Source: Gulosibacter macacae (GTDB lineage Bacteria > Actinomycetota > Actinomycetes > Actinomycetales > Microbacteriaceae). Taken from it: DNA of 64,000 nt. Below the pieces are notes generated by a model. That model searched no databases and was not told where the DNA came from. It saw only the letters and a program-made list of their open reading frames with translations. Shown in pieces: positions 61,144 to 64,000 of the stretch. The stretch is taken from assembly GCF_003865375.1 (NCBI RefSeq), contig NZ_RQVS01000004.1, forward strand, positions 1 through 64,000, read 5' to 3'. Made by a program: the position numbers and the translations under genes. Every line of letters begins with the position of its first letter. Position 1 is the stretch's first letter.

Positions 61144-61851
61144 ATGACTATGACTGAAGGTGGACCCAAGATTCTGGTCGTCGATGACGAACCGAACATC
61201 CGTGAACTGCTCTCGACAAGCCTGCGCTTTGCCGGTTTCATGGTGCGTACCGTCGGGAACGGGGCTGGCGCCATTGCCGCAGTGATTGATGAAGAACCCG
61301 ACCTGATTGTCCTCGACGTCATGCTCCCGGACATGTCGGGCTTCGGTGTCACCAAGCGCCTGCGCGCCTCCGGCTACACCTCCCCCATCCTGTTCCTCAC
61401 CGCGAAAGATGACACTGAGGACAAGATCGAGGGTCTCAATGCCGGCGGCGACGACTACGTCACCAAGCCCTTCTCGCTTGACGAGATCGTCGCGCGCATC
61501 AAGGCTATCCTCCGCCGCACGATGCAGACCGAAGAAGAAGCCGTGATTCGCGTGGGCGACCTCACGATGGACCAGGACACCCACGAGGTGTTCGTTGCCG
61601 ATGATCCGGTCGACCTCAGCCCGACCGAGTTCAAGCTGCTGCGCTACCTCATGCTCAACCCCAACCGGGTGCTCTCGAAGTCGCAGATTCTCGACCACGT
61701 GTGGGAGTACGACTTCAACGGCGATGCGGGCATTGTCGAGTCGTACATTTCGTACCTGCGTCGCAAGCTTGATTCGCACACCGCTGAGCCGCTCATCCAG
61801 ACCAAGCGCGGTTTCGGTTACATGCTCAAGGTGCCCGGCACCAAGGCATAG
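61144..61851 (+). CDS. OmpR/PhoB-family response regulator
   Basis: The 235-residue regulator has a receiver domain with the acidic pocket VVDDEPN, phospho-Asp in LIVLDVMLPDMSG, the conserved Thr in LFLTAKD and Lys in VTKPFS. It is followed by a winged-helix DNA-binding domain (LSPTEFKLLRYLMLNPNRVLSKSQILDHVWEYDF; YISYLRRKLD). It is close to the TrcR/TcrX group of mycobacteria. It is followed 3 nt later by its kinase gene. Target genes are unknown; the next locus encodes a WXG100 protein. Confidence 0.94.
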   Translation: MTMTEGGPKILVVDDEPNIRELLSTSLRFAGFMVRTVGNGAGAIAAVIDEEPDLIVLDVMLPDMSGFGVTKRLRASGYTSPILFLTAKDDTEDKIEGLNAGGDDYVTKPFSLDEIVARIKAILRRTMQTEEEAVIRVGDLTMDQDTHEVFVADDPVDLSPTEFKLLRYLMLNPNRVLSKSQILDHVWEYDFNGDAGIVESYISYLRRKLDSHTAEPLIQTKRGFGYMLKVPGTKA

Positions 61852-61854
61852 CCC

Positions 61855-63660
61855 GTGGCCAAACGGCTCGCGCGGTGGGACAACCTCTCACTGCGTAATC
61901 AGCTCACCCTCGTCAACGTGGCGTTGCTCGCGCTGTCACTGCTCATCGCGGGCATCGGCACGACGCTCTTGCTTCGGCCGACACTGGTCAACCAGCTCGA
62001 TACGTCGCTCCTCGCGGCGGCGTCGGATCCGACGCTGGTGATCGGTGGCGATCCGGTGACTGGGCAATTCGGCTACGAGAACATTCGTAACGCCCCGCAG
62101 CCGTACTACGTCGCCGTGGTGAGCCCCGATGGGCGCCTGCTCGTCGACAATTGGTCAGGCCGCCTGCGCACGCTCGCACCCGAAGTCGGTGAGCTGGTGC
62201 GCGAGGCGCGGCCGGGGCTTGCCCCCTCGCATGAAATCACCGAGGTTCGGGATGAACTCGGCTCGCCATGGCGCAGCGTCACGGTCGTTGAAGGCCAGTA
62301 TCACGCTGACACCGTGCACGGCGTGCTGGTCATGTCGTTGCCGATGTCGACGGTGAACGCGACGATGGCGAGCTTCCTCGCGATCTTCTTTGGCTTCGCG
62401 CTTTCGGTGCTCATCTTCGCCGCCGCGCTCACGCGATTGCTCGTCTCAGTGACGTTGCAACCGCTGCGACAGGTGGAGTCGACCGCCATGGCGTTCGCCG
62501 CGGGTGACTATGAGCAGCGCCTGCCGGAGTCGACCCCCAACACCGAAGTGGGCCGCCTGTCGCGCTCGCTCAACTCGATGCTGGGGCGCATTGATTCGGC
62601 CTTCGACGACCGTGACCGCACGATTCTCCAGATGCGTCGCTTTGTTGGGGATGCGAGCCACGAGCTACGCACTCCCCTCGTCACCGTGCGTGGCTATGCC
62701 GAGCTCTACCGCATGGGCGCACTCGACAACGATGACAAGGTGCTCCAGGCGATGGACCGCATCGAGGGCGAGGCGAAGCGCATGGCCGGGCTCGTTGAAG
62801 ACCTCTTGCAACTTGCCCGTCTCGATGAGTCGCGTGAGATGCCGAAGGACATCATCGATCTCGAGCCCATTGCCGAGGATGCTGCGCTCGACACCACAGC
62901 CCAGTCACCAGACCGTCTCGTGCGGGTCTTGCCAACGCGAGTGGTACTGCCCGGCGACACGTCTTACGACCCGAACGAAAGCGCGTTTGGCGAGGGGTTC
63001 GTGGATGCAGGCGGGCGCGCGCCGCTCGCCGACGAACCCGCCGCACCCGAGCGCGAACCGGAGGCGAGCGAAGCTGCCACCGGCAATGGTGCGCGACGTC
63101 GGCGCGGTACCGGCCGCATCCGCCTCGTGCCGTCACTTGGCCGTCGCCGACGCGCGGCCGACGAAGTGCCGGTGGCCGAGCCGGTTGTCGAGGCGACGCC
63201 CGAGGTGGATGAGTGGCTCGATGACGATGAGTCTGATGTGCCCGCCATGATCTATGGCAATAGTGACAAGGTGCGCCAGGGCGTGCAGAACCTCCTCGGC
63301 AATGCGCTGCGCTACACCCCCGAGGGCACCCCGCTTGAAGTCGGTGTGGTGGTCGATGTCGAGCGTCGCCGGGCCACGATCGAGATCATTGACCACGGCG
63401 ATGGCATTCCGCCCGAGATGCGCAAGCAGATCTTCCAGCGATTCTGGCGCGCCGACACCTCGCGCGCCCGTGAGACCGGTGGCACGGGCCTCGGCCTCGC
63501 CATCGTGTCGGCGATCATGCAGGCCCACGAGGGCACTGTCGATGTCGTCGGCACTCCGGGCGGCGGCGCCACCTTCCGGCTCTGCTTCCCACTTTTGACC
63601 GCACCCCCTGTGGAAACTCAAACATCCACAGGAGGAGCCTCGCTCACCGACGTTGGCTGA
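61855..63660 (+). CDS. Sensor histidine kinase with unusual internal insertion
   Basis: The 601-residue kinase has two TM helices (about 20-42 and 172-195), an external sensor domain between them, HAMP, the phospho-His in DASHELRTPLVTVRGYAELY (about 268), and a C-terminal ATPase: N box QNLLGNALRYTPEG, G1 DHGDGIPPEM, GTGLGLAIV. Between HisKA and the N box there is an extra stretch of about 100 residues (360-462), Pro/Ala/Glu-rich with a basic core GNGARRRRGTGRIRL, absent from typical kinases of this class. The start is GTG at 61855. It is co-transcribed with its regulator. Confidence 0.92.
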   Translation: MAKRLARWDNLSLRNQLTLVNVALLALSLLIAGIGTTLLLRPTLVNQLDTSLLAAASDPTLVIGGDPVTGQFGYENIRNAPQPYYVAVVSPDGRLLVDNWSGRLRTLAPEVGELVREARPGLAPSHEITEVRDELGSPWRSVTVVEGQYHADTVHGVLVMSLPMSTVNATMASFLAIFFGFALSVLIFAAALTRLLVSVTLQPLRQVESTAMAFAAGDYEQRLPESTPNTEVGRLSRSLNSMLGRIDSAFDDRDRTILQMRRFVGDASHELRTPLVTVRGYAELYRMGALDNDDKVLQAMDRIEGEAKRMAGLVEDLLQLARLDESREMPKDIIDLEPIAEDAALDTTAQSPDRLVRVLPTRVVLPGDTSYDPNESAFGEGFVDAGGRAPLADEPAAPEREPEASEAATGNGARRRRGTGRIRLVPSLGRRRRAADEVPVAEPVVEATPEVDEWLDDDESDVPAMIYGNSDKVRQGVQNLLGNALRYTPEGTPLEVGVVVDVERRRATIEIIDHGDGIPPEMRKQIFQRFWRADTSRARETGGTGLGLAIVSAIMQAHEGTVDVVGTPGGGATFRLCFPLLTAPPVETQTSTGGASLTDVG

Positions 63661-63728
63661 GTAGTCGTTCTACATTCCCCTCGTCACCCGCGCCCACCGC
63701 GCGCGGGGATGCACGAAAGGAATGAGAC

Positions 63729-64000
63729 ATGGCTCAGTACACCGTCGACTCGGATCAGTTGGTTGCCACCGTGGGCACGGCCCAGGGGCAGATTGACGCG
63801 GTGCAGAATGCCGCATCCGACCTCACCACCACCCTCGGTGCCCTCGAGGGCAGCTGGACGGGCCAGGCCTCGGTGGCCTTCCAAGACTCGGTGGTCGAGT
63901 GGCGCGGGGTGCAATCTGCCGTTGAGACCGCCGCGTTCAACCTCAACCAGGCGCTCAGCATGGCTGCCGACCACTACGGCTCGACCGAGAACGACGTCAT
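63729..64000 (+). CDS. WXG100-family protein (ESAT-6-like), truncated by window end
   Basis: The visible 90 codons encode a helical hairpin with the central WxG (GSWTGQASVAFQDSV), an N-terminal helix VGTAQGQIDAVQNAASDL and a C-terminal helix AFNLNQALSMAADHYG. Family members are about 95-105 residues long, so nearly all of it is present. WXG100 proteins are exported by type VII secretion as dimers. An AAAGGAATGAG ribosome site precedes the ATG. It probably opens a small secretion-related operon beyond the window. Confidence 0.9.
   Translation, partial: MAQYTVDSDQLVATVGTAQGQIDAVQNAASDLTTTLGALEGSWTGQASVAFQDSVVEWRGVQSAVETAAFNLNQALSMAADHYGSTENDV

Noticed and set aside
61084-61779. Upstream extension of the methyltransferase to 498 residues
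   Set aside because: It is antisense to the response regulator, and methyltransferase homology begins at the ATG at 61083.

Overview
The window comes from a high-GC, Gram-positive actinobacterium, most likely of the Microbacteriaceae. The signs are a class Ib ribonucleotide reductase with NrdR boxes, a DtxR/IdeR regulator with an iron box, an LPXTG-anchored protein remnant, actinobacterial SerC, DUF3027 and XPB helicase genes, the galU/5-FCL/mscL neighbourhood, NlpC/P60 hydrolases and a WXG100 protein. The family assignment is inference; no rRNA gene is present. Two tRNA genes are visible, Ala(CGC) and Arg(CCT), both with encoded CCA.

Layout. 1-7.9 kb: a relic of a phage-type integrase with repeated 9-bp sites, then the nrd locus on the minus strand. 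nrdHIE is one operon behind tandem NrdR boxes and a cluster of DnaA-box-like sites; nrdF lies 3.2 kb further on, after an FAD oxidoreductase, a membrane protein and a siderophore-interacting reductase. An iron box sits between the last two. 7.9-13.5 kb: an orphan Mur ligase, an MFS transporter, a DUF4349 lipoprotein, a PRC-barrel protein and thioredoxin. 13.5-19.5 kb: the most striking locus, a single-chain cytochrome P450 + adrenodoxin-reductase-like + flavodoxin fusion (15066-18074), followed by a class-3-like aldehyde dehydrogenase and divergent from a LysR regulator that is translationally coupled to a small HtaA-domain (haem-binding family) protein. 19.5-29.4 kb: an aldehyde dehydrogenase, a D-lactate-dehydrogenase-like FAD/Fe-S protein, an MpaB-type oxygenase, glutaminyl cyclase, a frameshifted membrane protein, an orphan DNA methyltransferase and an LPXTG protein remnant against tRNA-Ala. 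29.4-40.9 kb: two envelope-associated unknowns, an acetyltransferase, galU, 5-formyl-THF cyclo-ligase, mscL, MFS, and a 1410-residue helicase-like protein with broken ATPase motifs and a C-terminal nuclease-like domain. 41-49.3 kb: ALDH, AIM24, SRPBCC, HNH nuclease, three paralogous cell-wall hydrolases, and IdeR. 49.4-64 kb: SerC, DUF3027, cold-shock protein, an XPB helicase with its partner, an amino-acid ABC importer with a luciferase-like monooxygenase and an acetyltransferase, a methyltransferase, a two-component system and the start of a WXG100 gene.

Two non-coding patterns stand out. First, the three hydrolase genes are preceded by arrays of GTNAC pentamers spaced exactly 11 bp apart, the geometry expected for an OmpR-family regulator such as MtrA. 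Second, a roughly 20-bp palindromic half-site (core CTTCGAG-N2-CCTCAGC) recurs at gene ends, singly, as inverted pairs or as tandem copies, and at several genes its GCTGAGG core contains the stop codon.
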